A DNA stretch of 64,000 bases from Cellulomonas wangleii. Lineage in GTDB: Bacteria > Actinomycetota > Actinomycetes > Actinomycetales > Cellulomonadaceae. Under the pieces are notes generated by a model. It was not told the origin of the DNA, ran no database searches, and saw only the letters and a program-made list of their open reading frames with translations. Position 1 is the stretch's first letter; every line of letters begins with the position of its first letter. The stretch covers positions 3,100,001 through 3,164,000 of the forward strand of contig NZ_CP074405.1 in the NCBI RefSeq assembly GCF_018388445.1, read 5' to 3'. This document shows positions 8,613-16,357 of the stretch, piece after piece. A program made the translations under genes and the position numbers.

Positions 8613-9059
8613 TCAGCCGGCGGTCGGCCCCGCGTCACCGGGGGACGCGCCCGCCGGCTCGAACGTCAGGCTGACGGAGTTCATGCAGAACCGGTCGCCC
8701 GTGGGGGTCTGCGGGGCGTCGTCGAACACGTGCCCCAGGTGCGACCCGCAGCGCGCGCAGCGGACCTCGGTGCGCACCATGCCGTGGCTGCGGTCGGTCA
8801 GCAGCTCCACCCTGTCGCCGGCCAGCGGGGAGAAGAAGCTGGGCCACCCGCAGTGCGAGTCGAACTTGGTGTCGGAGCGGAACAGCTCGTTGCCGCACGC
8901 GCGGCACCGGTACACGCCCGCGCGGTGCTCGTCGAGCAGCTCACCGGTCCACGCCCGCTCCGTGCCGGCGCGGCGCAGCACCGCGAACTCCTGGGGCTCG
9001 AGCTCGAGCGCCCACTGCTCGTCGGACTTGGTGACGGGGTACGTGCGGGGGTCGGTCAC
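8613..9059 (-). CDS. msrB: Peptide-methionine (R)-S-oxide reductase MsrB
   Basis: The 148-residue product repairs the R epimer of oxidised methionine. Both zinc CxxC pairs are present (C52/C55 and C101/C104). The catalytic cysteine is C125 in GDRFCMNSVSL, and C70 in HCGWPSF is the likely resolving cysteine. The substrate pocket motif GWPSF is intact. The length is normal for a single-domain MsrB. The GTG start at 9059 gives VTDPRTYPV, typical of actinobacterial homologues. The much longer open frame upstream is low-complexity shadow sequence. Confidence 0.95.
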   Translation of the reverse strand: MTDPRTYPVTKSDEQWALELEPQEFAVLRRAGTERAWTGELLDEHRAGVYRCRACGNELFRSDTKFDSHCGWPSFFSPLAGDRVELLTDRSHGMVRTEVRCARCGSHLGHVFDDAPQTPTGDRFCMNSVSLTFEPAGASPGDAGPTAG

Positions 9060-9237
9060 GGCCGCGCTCCTTCCGGTCCCGCCCGCGCGGCGGCACCGAC
9101 GGTGACAACACGCCGGGTCGCCGGCGCGTTCCCGCACCACTGGACACGCGCGGCCTGCGGGGGCAGCCGCACCCCGGAGGCCCCACGGCATACCCTGGCG
9201 GGCGAGCCCCCCGTCCACCGGGGCCCCGAGCCGCGAG

Positions 9238-11256
9238 GTGCACGTGCCAGCTGGTCGCCGACGTCCGAGTCCCACGCGCCGGTTCGCCGTCGTGAGCCTC
9301 GTCGGGATGGTGCTGGTGGGCGTGGCGCTGGTGCTGGTGACGTCCACGCAGCTGCGGGGGCAGGCGCTGCGCGACGGCACCGGCTCGGCCACGCGCGTCG
9401 CGGTGTACGCCGCGGGTGTGGTGCCCTCCTCGGCGTTCGCCACCGGCGTGCTGTCCACCGCCGAGCAGGCGGCCGTGGCGACGGCCACCCGCGGGTTCGA
9501 CGACGAGCTCGTCGAGCTGCGGCTGTGGAGCGCCGACGGGCGGCTCATGTACTCGTCGGACGCGGCAACCACCGGCCTGCCGCACGCGGAACGCCTGGCC
9601 CGTGTCATGCAGTCGGGCACGCCGGACGCCCTGGTCCAGCCCGACGTGCGCGCCGGGCGCGCGTCCAACGACCAGCGCACCGTCCTCGACGTCTACGTGC
9701 CGGTGACGCTGGCCGACACGGCGACACCCGACGCCCGGTCCGGCGTCAGCCCCGACGACCGGGTGGGCGCGGCGGAGGTCATGCTCGACCGCACGGCCAC
9801 CCAGGAGACGCTGCGCTCGACGACGCGCACCGTCGGCCTCGTCGTCGTCGGCAGCCTGGCGCTGCTGTGGCTGCTGCTGTTCCGCATCGTGCACGCGACG
9901 TCACGCCGGCTGCGCACGACCGCGCTGGAGAACGCGCGCCTCGCCCTGCTCGACTCCCTGACGGGGCTGCCCAACCGCCGACTGCTGTCCGACCAGATGC
10001 AGCGCGCGATCGACCGCGTCGCCGACGAGGGGGCCCGCGTCGGGCTGATCCTGCTCGACATCGACCGGTTCAAGGACATCAACGACACCCTGGGGCACGA
10101 CCACGGCGACGAGCTGCTGCAGCAGGTGGCCGAGCGGCTGCGCCACGCGCTGCGGGACGACGACGTGGTGGCGCGCCTCGGCGGCGACGAGTTCGCGATC
10201 CTGCTGCCCGACGTGCGGACGGTCGCCAACGCCGAGCGCCTGGCGCGGCGCGTGCGGGGCCTGTTCGCCCAGCCGTTCGAGCTCACCGACATCGCCCTGC
10301 ACGTCGAGACGTCCGTGGGGGTGGCGTGCCTGCCGGACCACGCGGCCGACGCCTCCTCGCTCATGCGCACCGCGGACATCGCGATGTACGCCGCCAAGCA
10401 CCACCGCGCCGGCGTCAGCGTGTACTCGCCCGACGCGGACGACTCGTCCCCGGCCCGCCTGGTGCTCCTCGGTGAGCTGCACCGGGCGCTCGGGGAGCGT
10501 CCCGACGACCGGCCGGCGCAGCTCGAGATGCACTACCAGCCCAAGATCGAGCTGGCCTCGCAGCGCACCGTCGGCCTGGAGGCGCTGATCCGCTGGCGCC
10601 ACCCGACCCGCGGCCTGCTGCCGCCGGGCGTCTTCGTGCCGCTGGCCGAGCAGTCCGGCCTCATCCACCGTGTCACGACGTTCGCGCTCGAGGAGTCGGT
10701 GCGCCAGCTCGCGCGCTGGCAGGAGCAGGGGCACCAGGTCCCGGTGGCGGTCAACCTGTCCGCGCACGACGTCGTGAGCCCTGCCGTGGTCGACACGATC
10801 GAGCGGCTCCTCGCGGAGCACGGCGTGGCGCCCTCGCTGCTCGAGGTCGAGATCACGGAGACGGCGCTCGTCGCGGACCCCTCGCGCGTGGTCCCCGTGC
10901 TGGAGCGCCTGCAGGCGCTGGGCGTGGCCGTCGCGATCGACGACTTCGGCACGGGGACGACCTCGATCTCCCAGCTGCGCGACCTGCCGGTGGCCGAGTT
11001 GAAGATCGACCGCCTCTTCGTCGCCGACCTGGGCGAGGGCGGCCGGGCGGGGTCGGAGGTCGTGGTGCAGGCCATGGTGGACCTCGCGCACTCGTTCGGG
11101 CTGCGCGTGGTCGCCGAGGGCGTCGAGGACGAGGCGACGGCCCGCACCCTGGCCCGCCTCGAGGTCGACCGTGCGCAGGGCTACCTGTGGGCCCGGCCGG
11201 CCCCGGCCGGCGACGTGCACCCGCCCGGCACCCCCGCGCTTCACCCCATCGGGTGA
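9238..11256 (+). CDS. Membrane-bound GGDEF-EAL protein (c-di-GMP synthesis/breakdown)
   Basis: The product has 672 residues. It has a transmembrane helix near residues 15-36, an extracytoplasmic sensor domain of about 160 residues and a second helix near 200-222. A GGDEF domain follows (intact RLGGDEFAIL, with LTGLPNRR before it), then an EAL domain with GLEALIRWRHP, the metal-ligand motif VEITETALV and IDDFGTGTTSISQL. Both catalytic signatures are intact, so it could make or degrade cyclic di-GMP. The sensor ligand is unknown. The adjacent SipW/TasA-like cassette suggests a link to matrix or surface functions, which is inference. A strong hairpin overlaps its stop codon. Confidence 0.92.
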   Translation: MHVPAGRRRPSPTRRFAVVSLVGMVLVGVALVLVTSTQLRGQALRDGTGSATRVAVYAAGVVPSSAFATGVLSTAEQAAVATATRGFDDELVELRLWSADGRLMYSSDAATTGLPHAERLARVMQSGTPDALVQPDVRAGRASNDQRTVLDVYVPVTLADTATPDARSGVSPDDRVGAAEVMLDRTATQETLRSTTRTVGLVVVGSLALLWLLLFRIVHATSRRLRTTALENARLALLDSLTGLPNRRLLSDQMQRAIDRVADEGARVGLILLDIDRFKDINDTLGHDHGDELLQQVAERLRHALRDDDVVARLGGDEFAILLPDVRTVANAERLARRVRGLFAQPFELTDIALHVETSVGVACLPDHAADASSLMRTADIAMYAAKHHRAGVSVYSPDADDSSPARLVLLGELHRALGERPDDRPAQLEMHYQPKIELASQRTVGLEALIRWRHPTRGLLPPGVFVPLAEQSGLIHRVTTFALEESVRQLARWQEQGHQVPVAVNLSAHDVVSPAVVDTIERLLAEHGVAPSLLEVEITETALVADPSRVVPVLERLQALGVAVAIDDFGTGTTSISQLRDLPVAELKIDRLFVADLGEGGRAGSEVVVQAMVDLAHSFGLRVVAEGVEDEATARTLARLEVDRAQGYLWARPAPAGDVHPPGTPALHPIG

Positions 11257-11264
11257 AGCGCGGG
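11233..11264 (+). terminator. Perfect 14-bp hairpin overlapping the GGDEF-EAL stop codon
   Basis: CCCGCGCTTCACCC (11233-11246) pairs perfectly with GGGTGAAGCGCGGG (11251-11264) around a CATC loop. The TGA stop (11254-11256) lies in the right arm, so ribosomes reaching the stop would melt the hairpin. No T-tract follows. Confidence 0.6.
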
Positions 11265-11376
11265 CGGTCCGCTCAAGGTTCGTGACCGGGAAGCCGAGTC
11301 CTGCCGAAGAGGGTGGGGTGCGTCCGCGGGCCGCGGGACGCGCCGACCGCCCCGGGCACGCAGGAGGGACCGCCCC

Positions 11377-12036
11377 ATGATGGACGAGCTGCTCGAGGAG
11401 ATGATCGACCCCGCGCCGTCGCGGCAGGACGTCGCACGGCACCGGCGCGCGTGGGCCACCGGCTCGATCCTCGTGCTCGCCGCCGTGGGCGTGACGTCGC
11501 TGACCACGTCGGCGCTGTTCACCGACCAGGACACGCTGCCCGGTGCGCTACGGACGGGCACCCTGGTGCTCGCCGCCGAGGGCGCGTCGTTCGAGATGCC
11601 CATGGGCGGGCTGGCGCCGGGCGGCACCGTGGTCGCGCCCGTGACCGTGCGCAACACCGGGTCGCTGGAGCTGCGGTACGCCGTGAGCCTGTCGGCGGCG
11701 CAGGGCGCGGACGACGCCGCGGACCTCACCACCCAGCTGCGCACGCGCATCCTCCAGGACGCCACGTGCACGCTCACGAGCGTCGAGGACGCCCTCGTGC
11801 TCGGGGACTCCCTCGAGCTGGTGGAGCGGGAGTTCGGCCTTCCGGGGGCGGTGACGCCGATCGTGGGCAGCCCGACGCCCGGCGCACAGACGGGTGACCG
11901 CGTCCTGGCCGCGGTCACGGGCGCGGAGACGCTGTGCGTCCGCGTCGACATGTCGCGCGACGCGGGCAACGAGTACCAGAGCACGACCGCCGCGCTGACG
12001 TTCCAGGTCGACTCCGAGCAGACGGTCAACAACTGA
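11377..12036 (+). CDS. TasA/CalY-like secreted protein with SipW-type signal peptide
   Basis: This 219-residue protein starts with a short acidic stretch and a basic RHRR. A hydrophobic helix (about 27-45) follows, ending TTSALFTDQDTL. The T-x-A-x-F-T-D pattern is the hallmark of SipW-processed signals, with cleavage expected after A46. The mature part begins with an N-terminal G-strand-like segment and the pattern LAPGGTVVAPVTVRNTGSLE, as in TasA/camelysin folds. It contains two cysteines that could form a disulfide. TasA and CalY form biofilm fibres in Bacillus. A fibre or surface role here is inferred. The signal peptidase gene follows 7 bp downstream. Confidence 0.75.
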   Translation: MMDELLEEMIDPAPSRQDVARHRRAWATGSILVLAAVGVTSLTTSALFTDQDTLPGALRTGTLVLAAEGASFEMPMGGLAPGGTVVAPVTVRNTGSLELRYAVSLSAAQGADDAADLTTQLRTRILQDATCTLTSVEDALVLGDSLELVEREFGLPGAVTPIVGSPTPGAQTGDRVLAAVTGAETLCVRVDMSRDAGNEYQSTTAALTFQVDSEQTVNN

Positions 12037-12043
12037 TCCGACC

Positions 12044-12751
12044 GTGAACGCCACGACGACCACCCGGCCTCTCGTCGAGCGCCGCGCCCCCCGGGCGACG
12101 GTGCGCCCGCGCGTGCCGTGGTGGCGCCGGGCGACGGGCGTGGCGCTGTGGGCGGTGGTCGCCGTGGGCGTCGTGGCGTACCTCGTCTCGCTGGCCGTGC
12201 CGCTGTGGTTCCAGGCGCAGGGCGAGCGGCTGCTCATCGTCACCTCGGGGTCGATGGCCCCGCAGTTCCTGGCGGGCGACGTGGTGGTGCTGCACGCGGT
12301 GACGGAGCCGTCGGAGCTCAAGCCGGGCCTCATCGTGACGTTCCAGCCGGTGGGATCCGCCGGCCTCGTCACGCACCGCATCGTGTCGTTGCACAACCTG
12401 CCGGCGATGCAGGAGGTCGACGACGGCTCGGGGCGGATGGAGCCCCTGCTCGAGCCCGACGGCTCGCCGGTGCTGCAGGCGTACATCCGCACGCAGGGCG
12501 ACGCCAACCCCGCGCCCGACGCCAACGCGACGCCGGTCGAGCGGGTGCGGGGGGTGGTGCTGGACGTGCACCGCGGCTGGGGCTCGCTGCTCACGTGGGC
12601 GACGTCGGCCCAGGGCCGTGCCGTGATGCTGGTGCCGCCGCTGCTGGCGCTGGCGACGCTCGAGGTGATCTCGGTCGTCGAGACGCGCCGGGCACGGCCG
12701 GTGCGTGCCCACCACGAGGACCGGAGGGTCGATGCGTTCGTCGGCGAGTGA
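12044..12751 (+). CDS. SipW-type (Ser-His) signal peptidase I
   Basis: The product has 235 residues, with a membrane helix near 31-55 and another near 200-218. The catalytic serine is S70 in TSGSMAPQF. The second catalytic box reads GLVTHRIVSLH, with His111 where ordinary bacterial signal peptidases have Lys. That Ser-His arrangement defines the SipW/archaeal/ER type. The two-helix topology is also that of SipW. It is expected to process the preceding TasA-like protein and probably the small protein encoded next, whose start overlaps this gene's end. The start codon is GTG at 12044. Confidence 0.9.
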   Translation: MNATTTTRPLVERRAPRATVRPRVPWWRRATGVALWAVVAVGVVAYLVSLAVPLWFQAQGERLLIVTSGSMAPQFLAGDVVVLHAVTEPSELKPGLIVTFQPVGSAGLVTHRIVSLHNLPAMQEVDDGSGRMEPLLEPDGSPVLQAYIRTQGDANPAPDANATPVERVRGVVLDVHRGWGSLLTWATSAQGRAVMLVPPLLALATLEVISVVETRRARPVRAHHEDRRVDAFVGE

Positions 12752-12944
12752 CGGCGCCCGCGGCGGGGGCCTGCGGCGCGGTACGCGCGTGCGGCTCGGC
12801 CTGCTGCTGCTGCTGGTGGCCGCCGGGCTGGTGGCGCAGGAACCCGGGATGACCCGGGCCCTGATGACGGACACGGACCGGCTGACGACGGTCGTGTCCA
12901 CGCGACCGGACTTCCCGTCGCCGACGCCCACGCCGGCGGAATAG
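12732..12944 (+). CDS. 70-residue protein with SipW-like signal, probable secreted mini-substrate
   Basis: The ATG at 12732 overlaps the end of the signal peptidase gene by 20 bp, in another frame. The protein has a basic start (RRGTRVR), a hydrophobic core (LGLLLLLVAAGLVA) and then GMTRALMTDTDRL. This reproduces the T-x-A-x-(F/M)-T-D cleavage pattern of the TasA-like neighbour. Cleavage after A43 would release a 27-residue peptide ending in a PSPTPTP tail. I know of no family for it. It could be a truncated TasA relative or a genuine peptide. An in-frame upstream ATG at 12705 is less likely because it lies deeper in the peptidase gene. Confidence 0.6.
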   Translation: MRSSASDGARGGGLRRGTRVRLGLLLLLVAAGLVAQEPGMTRALMTDTDRLTTVVSTRPDFPSPTPTPAE

Positions 12945-12974
12945 TCGGGCAGCCCGCGCGGTTGAGGTGCCTGA

Positions 12975-12992
12975 TCGATGCAAACGCATCGA
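12975..12992 (+). promoter_or_regulatory. Inverted repeat upstream of the LLM monooxygenase gene
   Basis: TCGATGC-AAAC-GCATCGA is a perfect 7-bp inverted repeat with a 4-bp centre, ending 21 bp before the ATG at 13014. The position and symmetry suit an operator for a dimeric regulator, possibly MarR- or TetR-like. No candidate regulator gene is adjacent. Confidence 0.45.
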
Positions 12993-13013
12993 CCTGGACC
13001 AGCGAGGTGCACC

Positions 13014-14189
13014 ATGCAGTTCGGGATCTTCTCCGTCGGAGACGTCACGACGGACCCCACGACCGGCCGGACCCCCGACGACACCGAGCGCGTGCGCGCC
13101 ATGCTGACGATCGCCGAGCACGCGGACGCCGCCGGGCTCGACGTCTTCGCCACCGGTGAGCACCACAACCCGCCGTTCGTGCCGTCGTCCCCCACGACCA
13201 TGCTCGGCTACCTCGCCGGCCGCACCAAGAACATCGTGCTGTCGACCGCGACCACCCTCATCACCACCAACGACCCCGTCCGCCTGGCCGAGGAGTACGC
13301 GATGCTCCAGGTCATCGCCGACGGGCGCATGGACCTCATGATGGGCCGCGGCAACACCGGCCCGGTCTACCCGTGGTTCGGCAAGGACATCCGCCAGGGC
13401 ATCCCGCTCGCGATCGAGAACTACGCCCTGCTGCGGCGCCTCTGGGAGGAGGACGTCGTCGACTGGAGCGGGAAGTTCCGCACACCCCTGCAGGGATTCA
13501 CGTCCACGCCGCGCCCGCTCGACGGCGTCGCGCCGTTCGTCTGGCACGGGTCGATCCGCTCCCCCGAGATCGCCGAGCAGGCCGCGTACTACGGCGACGG
13601 GTTCCTGCACAACGCGATCTTCTGGCCCATGGAGCACACCGCGCAGATGGTGAGCTTCTACCGGCAGCGGTACGAGCACCACGGGCACGGCCGTGCCGAC
13701 CAGGCGATCGTCGGGCTCGGCGGCCAGGTGTTCATGCGGAAGAACAGCCAGGACGCCTGGGACGAGTTCCGCCCCTACTTCGACAACGCGCCCGTCTACG
13801 GGCACGGGCCGTCGATGGAGGACTTCACGCGCGAGACGCCGCTGACCGTCGGCAGCCCGCAGCAGGTCATCGACCGGTACGGCGCCTTCTGGGAGCAGGT
13901 CGGTCACTACCAGCGCCAGCTGTTCCTCATGGACCACGCCGGCCTGCCGCTCAAGACCGTGCTGGAGCAGATCGACATCCTCGCCGAGGACGTCGTGCCC
14001 GTGCTGCGCCGCGAGGCCGAGTCGCGCCGCCCCGCGGACGTGCCGGCGAACCCCCCGACGCACGCCGAGCGCGTGGCCGCCGCCCGCGCCGCGGGGCAGC
14101 AGGCCGCACAGCCCGTCGCGGCCGCCGACCACTGGACCGGCCGCACCGCCGAGGACGACCTCGCCGCGGCGGACGCCGCCACCCGCTGA
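13014..14189 (+). CDS. LLM-class flavin-dependent oxidoreductase (luciferase-like)
   Basis: The 391-residue protein has the bacterial-luciferase-like TIM-barrel pattern: MQFGIFSVGDV start, GEHHNPPFVPSSP, LSTATTLITTNDPVRLAEEY, DLMMGRGNTGPVYPWFGKD and WHGSIRSPE. The last 50 residues are Ala-rich and probably flexible. It should use reduced FMN and O2 to oxidise an unknown substrate. The gene just downstream encodes an FMN reductase that can supply FMNH2, forming a two-component monooxygenase system. The ATG at 13014 is preceded by a GAGGTG ribosome-binding site (13004-13009). A palindrome lies just upstream. Confidence 0.9.
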   Translation: MQFGIFSVGDVTTDPTTGRTPDDTERVRAMLTIAEHADAAGLDVFATGEHHNPPFVPSSPTTMLGYLAGRTKNIVLSTATTLITTNDPVRLAEEYAMLQVIADGRMDLMMGRGNTGPVYPWFGKDIRQGIPLAIENYALLRRLWEEDVVDWSGKFRTPLQGFTSTPRPLDGVAPFVWHGSIRSPEIAEQAAYYGDGFLHNAIFWPMEHTAQMVSFYRQRYEHHGHGRADQAIVGLGGQVFMRKNSQDAWDEFRPYFDNAPVYGHGPSMEDFTRETPLTVGSPQQVIDRYGAFWEQVGHYQRQLFLMDHAGLPLKTVLEQIDILAEDVVPVLRREAESRRPADVPANPPTHAERVAAARAAGQQAAQPVAAADHWTGRTAEDDLAAADAATR

Positions 14190-14211
14190 CGGACCCACCC
14201 AGGAGGACCCC

Positions 14212-14832
14212 ATGCCGTCCCGTTCCCTCGTCGTCGTCTCCGGCGGCCTGTCGCAGCCGTCGTCGACGCGCCTGCTCGCCGACCGGCTGACCGAGGCCAC
14301 CGTCGCCGACCTCGCCGCCCGGGGCATCGACACCGTCGTCGAGGTCGTCGAGCTGCGCCCGCTCGCCCACGACGTCGTCGACATGACGCTGACGGGCTAC
14401 GCCCGCCCCGAGCTCGCCGCCGCCCAGAGCGCGCTCGCGGGTGCCGACGGGGTCGTCGCCGTCTCCCCCGTGTACGCCGCGTCCTACGCGGGGCTCTTCA
14501 AGTCGTTCGTCGACGTGCTGGACCCGCAGGCGCTGCGCGCCACGCCCGTGCTGCTGGGCGCCACCGGCGGCACCGTGCGCCACTCGCTGGCGCTCGAGCA
14601 CGCGCTGCGCCCGCTCTTCGCGTACCTCCAGGCGGACGTGGTCCCGACCACCGTGTTCGCGGCCACCGACGACTGGGCCGACGCCGGCACCGAGCAGGTC
14701 TCACCGCTGCCGGCACGCATCCGGCGGGCGGCGGGCGAGCTCGCGGCGCGCGTCGCGGCCCGCGAGCCGGTCGCCCGCGGCGGGCTCTACGACGCCGTGC
14801 CGTCGTTCGAGGAGATGCTCGGCGGCGCCTGA
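14212..14832 (+). CDS. NAD(P)H-dependent FMN reductase partner
   Basis: This 206-residue flavodoxin-like protein starts LVVVSGGLSQPSSTRLLADR, the phosphate-binding loop of NADPH:FMN reductases. It has AVSPVYAASYAGLFKSFVDV, the second flavin loop, and VLLGATGGTVRHSLALEHAL. It belongs to the reductase type that accompanies luciferase-like monooxygenases in actinobacteria. It begins 22 bp after the monooxygenase stop behind an AGGAGG site. The pair likely works as FMNH2 donor and oxygenase. A strong hairpin ends the unit at 14853-14888. Confidence 0.88.
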   Translation: MPSRSLVVVSGGLSQPSSTRLLADRLTEATVADLAARGIDTVVEVVELRPLAHDVVDMTLTGYARPELAAAQSALAGADGVVAVSPVYAASYAGLFKSFVDVLDPQALRATPVLLGATGGTVRHSLALEHALRPLFAYLQADVVPTTVFAATDDWADAGTEQVSPLPARIRRAAGELAARVAAREPVARGGLYDAVPSFEEMLGGA

Positions 14833-14852
14833 GCGCCGCCGGACCCGGACGG

Positions 14853-14888
14853 CGAGGGGCCGACCACCGGGTGGTGGCCGGCCCCTCG
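14853..14888 (+). terminator. Hairpin after the monooxygenase/reductase pair
   Basis: CGAGGGGCC (from 14853) pairs with GGCCCCTCG-type sequence ending at 14888. ACCACC/GGTGGT pairing inside gives a long G+C-rich stem with a small bulge. It may serve both the upstream plus-strand genes and the minus-strand gene ending at 14933. Confidence 0.6.
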
Positions 14889-14932
14889 TGCACCGGCCGG
14901 GCCGCGTCAGGCCGCGGCGGCTGCCGACCGGG

Positions 14933-15205
14933 TCACTGCGGCGTCAACGTGAACGACGTCCCGGTGCCCGACGCCTCGACGTCCAGCTGCTGGGCGGCGA
15001 GCGTCCGTGACGCGCGGGGGTCCACGTAGACGCGGGCGTCGCCCTGCGCCACGACGTCGTCACCGGGGTCCGGGCCGGCCACGAGCGCGAGCTCGAAGCC
15101 TCCCGACTCCTGCTCGGCGATGCGAAGGCCGCCCTCGTCGGGCAGGCCGGCGCGGCTGGTGAGGGTCTCGACGGCGGTGCGGGCGTTCTCGGTCAGGGTG
15201 AGCAC
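14933..15205 (-). CDS. HesB/A-type Fe-S biogenesis-like domain protein lacking cysteines
   Basis: The 90-residue protein begins LTLTENARTAVETL and continues LRIAEQESGGFELALVAGP, DARVYVDPRASRTLAAQQLD and SFTLTPQ. This is the order of secondary-structure motifs of A-type (IscA/HesB) proteins. It contains no cysteine. The glycine-rich Cys loop is replaced by ESGG and the C-terminal CGC motif is absent, so it cannot bind an Fe-S cluster in the usual way. Such cysteine-less HesB-like proteins recur in actinobacteria with unknown role. The GTG start at 15205 has a GGAGAGGAG-like site upstream. The 272 bp upstream (15206-15477) show no gene. Confidence 0.7.
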   Translation of the reverse strand: MLTLTENARTAVETLTSRAGLPDEGGLRIAEQESGGFELALVAGPDPGDDVVAQGDARVYVDPRASRTLAAQQLDVEASGTGTSFTLTPQ

Positions 15206-15477
15206 GGGTGCTCCTCTCCGATGGCCTGGTGACGTCGGCCGGGACGCGCGGCCCCGCACCTGCGGTGCACGAACGGGTCGCACCGCGGGCGGGGCGACGT
15301 ACCCCGGTCCGACGCCGTCGGACGTCCACCACCGTGACCCGGCGTCGCGCCGGCCCGCAACCGCACGTCCGCTGCGCGAGACCGCTCGCCGCGCACCGGG
15401 CCGCGGGCTGCGGGAGCGCGCGGTGGCCCCTGCCCTGCACGGCCGGCAGTCCCGCCCCGCCCGGCCGTCACGTCGGC

Positions 15478-16239
15478 TCAGCGCGTGATGTCGACGACGA
15501 GCGCCCGGTGGTCGGACAGGCCGAGGTCGAGCGCCTCCCCGCCACCGGCCGCCCGCAGCCCCGGGCCGGCCAGCACGTGGTCGAGCTGCCGCACCGGCTC
15601 GGCGACCGGGAAGGTGTCCGCCACCACCAGCGAGCGCAGACCGGACAGGCGCGCGGGCTGCTCCCCGGCCAGGTTGAGGTCGCCCATGACCACCGTGGGA
15701 CCGGGCAGGGTGCGCGCCACCCGCACCAGGTGACGCAGCTGGCGCACGTTCCACCCGGGGATGAAGGTCAGGTGCGTGCCGACCACGGTCAACGGGCCCC
15801 GGTCGTCCTCGACGACCGCCGCGAGCGCCGTGCGCGGCTCGTCGCGCACGAACGCGGGCCAGCGGGCACCGGGGAACCGCACGGGTGCGCGACGGCGCAG
15901 CGTCGGCAGCGTCAGCACGTGCCACGCCACGACGGGCCGGCGGGACAGCAGCGCGATCCCGTACGCCGCAATGTCGGGCTGCTCCTCTCCCGTGCCGGCC
16001 ACCCACAGGCCGGGCTCCCCGTGCAGGGTGGCGACGAACCGGTGGTGGGAGGCGCCCATGGCGTCGGCCGCCACGGCGGTGAGGTCCGCCCCGTGCGAGC
16101 GGGTCTGCGCGCGGTCCACCTCCTGCAGGGCCAGGACGTCCGCGTCGAGCCGCCGCACGGCGTCGGCGAACCGGTCCAGGTCGACCCGCCCGTCCACGAG
16201 CGAGCGCCCGTGCAGGATGTTGAAGGTCGCGAGCCGCAC
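15478..16239 (-). CDS. Endonuclease/exonuclease/phosphatase (EEP) family protein
   Basis: The 253-residue protein has the EEP fold motifs in order: RLATFNILHGR at the N terminus, DVLALQEVDR (metal-binding Glu), VVGTHLTFIPGWN, VVMGDLNLAG (Asp/Asn pair) and LGLSDHRALVVDI (catalytic Asp-His). All key residues are present, so a metal-dependent phosphodiesterase or phosphatase activity is likely. The substrate may be a nucleic acid, phospholipid or small phosphoester. No signal peptide is apparent. The GTG start at 16239 is the first in-frame start before the fold. It is divergent from the nucleotidyltransferase-like gene. Confidence 0.87.
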   Translation of the reverse strand: MRLATFNILHGRSLVDGRVDLDRFADAVRRLDADVLALQEVDRAQTRSHGADLTAVAADAMGASHHRFVATLHGEPGLWVAGTGEEQPDIAAYGIALLSRRPVVAWHVLTLPTLRRRAPVRFPGARWPAFVRDEPRTALAAVVEDDRGPLTVVGTHLTFIPGWNVRQLRHLVRVARTLPGPTVVMGDLNLAGEQPARLSGLRSLVVADTFPVAEPVRQLDHVLAGPGLRAAGGGEALDLGLSDHRALVVDITR

Positions 16240-16340
16240 CTCGCGATTGTCACCGGTGGGCGGGCCCGTCGCACCCCGCGGGCCGGGACGGCGCACGCCT
16301 CGCGCGGTCGGTCCCGCTCGGCGCGCGGCCCACGCCGAGC

Positions 16341-16354
16341 CGGTGTAGACACCG
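16341..16354 (+). promoter_or_regulatory. Palindrome at the start of the nucleotidyltransferase gene
   Basis: CGGTGT-AG-ACACCG is a perfect 14-bp palindrome ending three bases before the ATG at 16358. The embedded TAGACA (16346-16351) lies six bases before the ATG and could be the -10 of a leaderless transcript, so a protein bound here would block initiation. Confidence 0.4.
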
Positions 16355-16357
16355 TGC

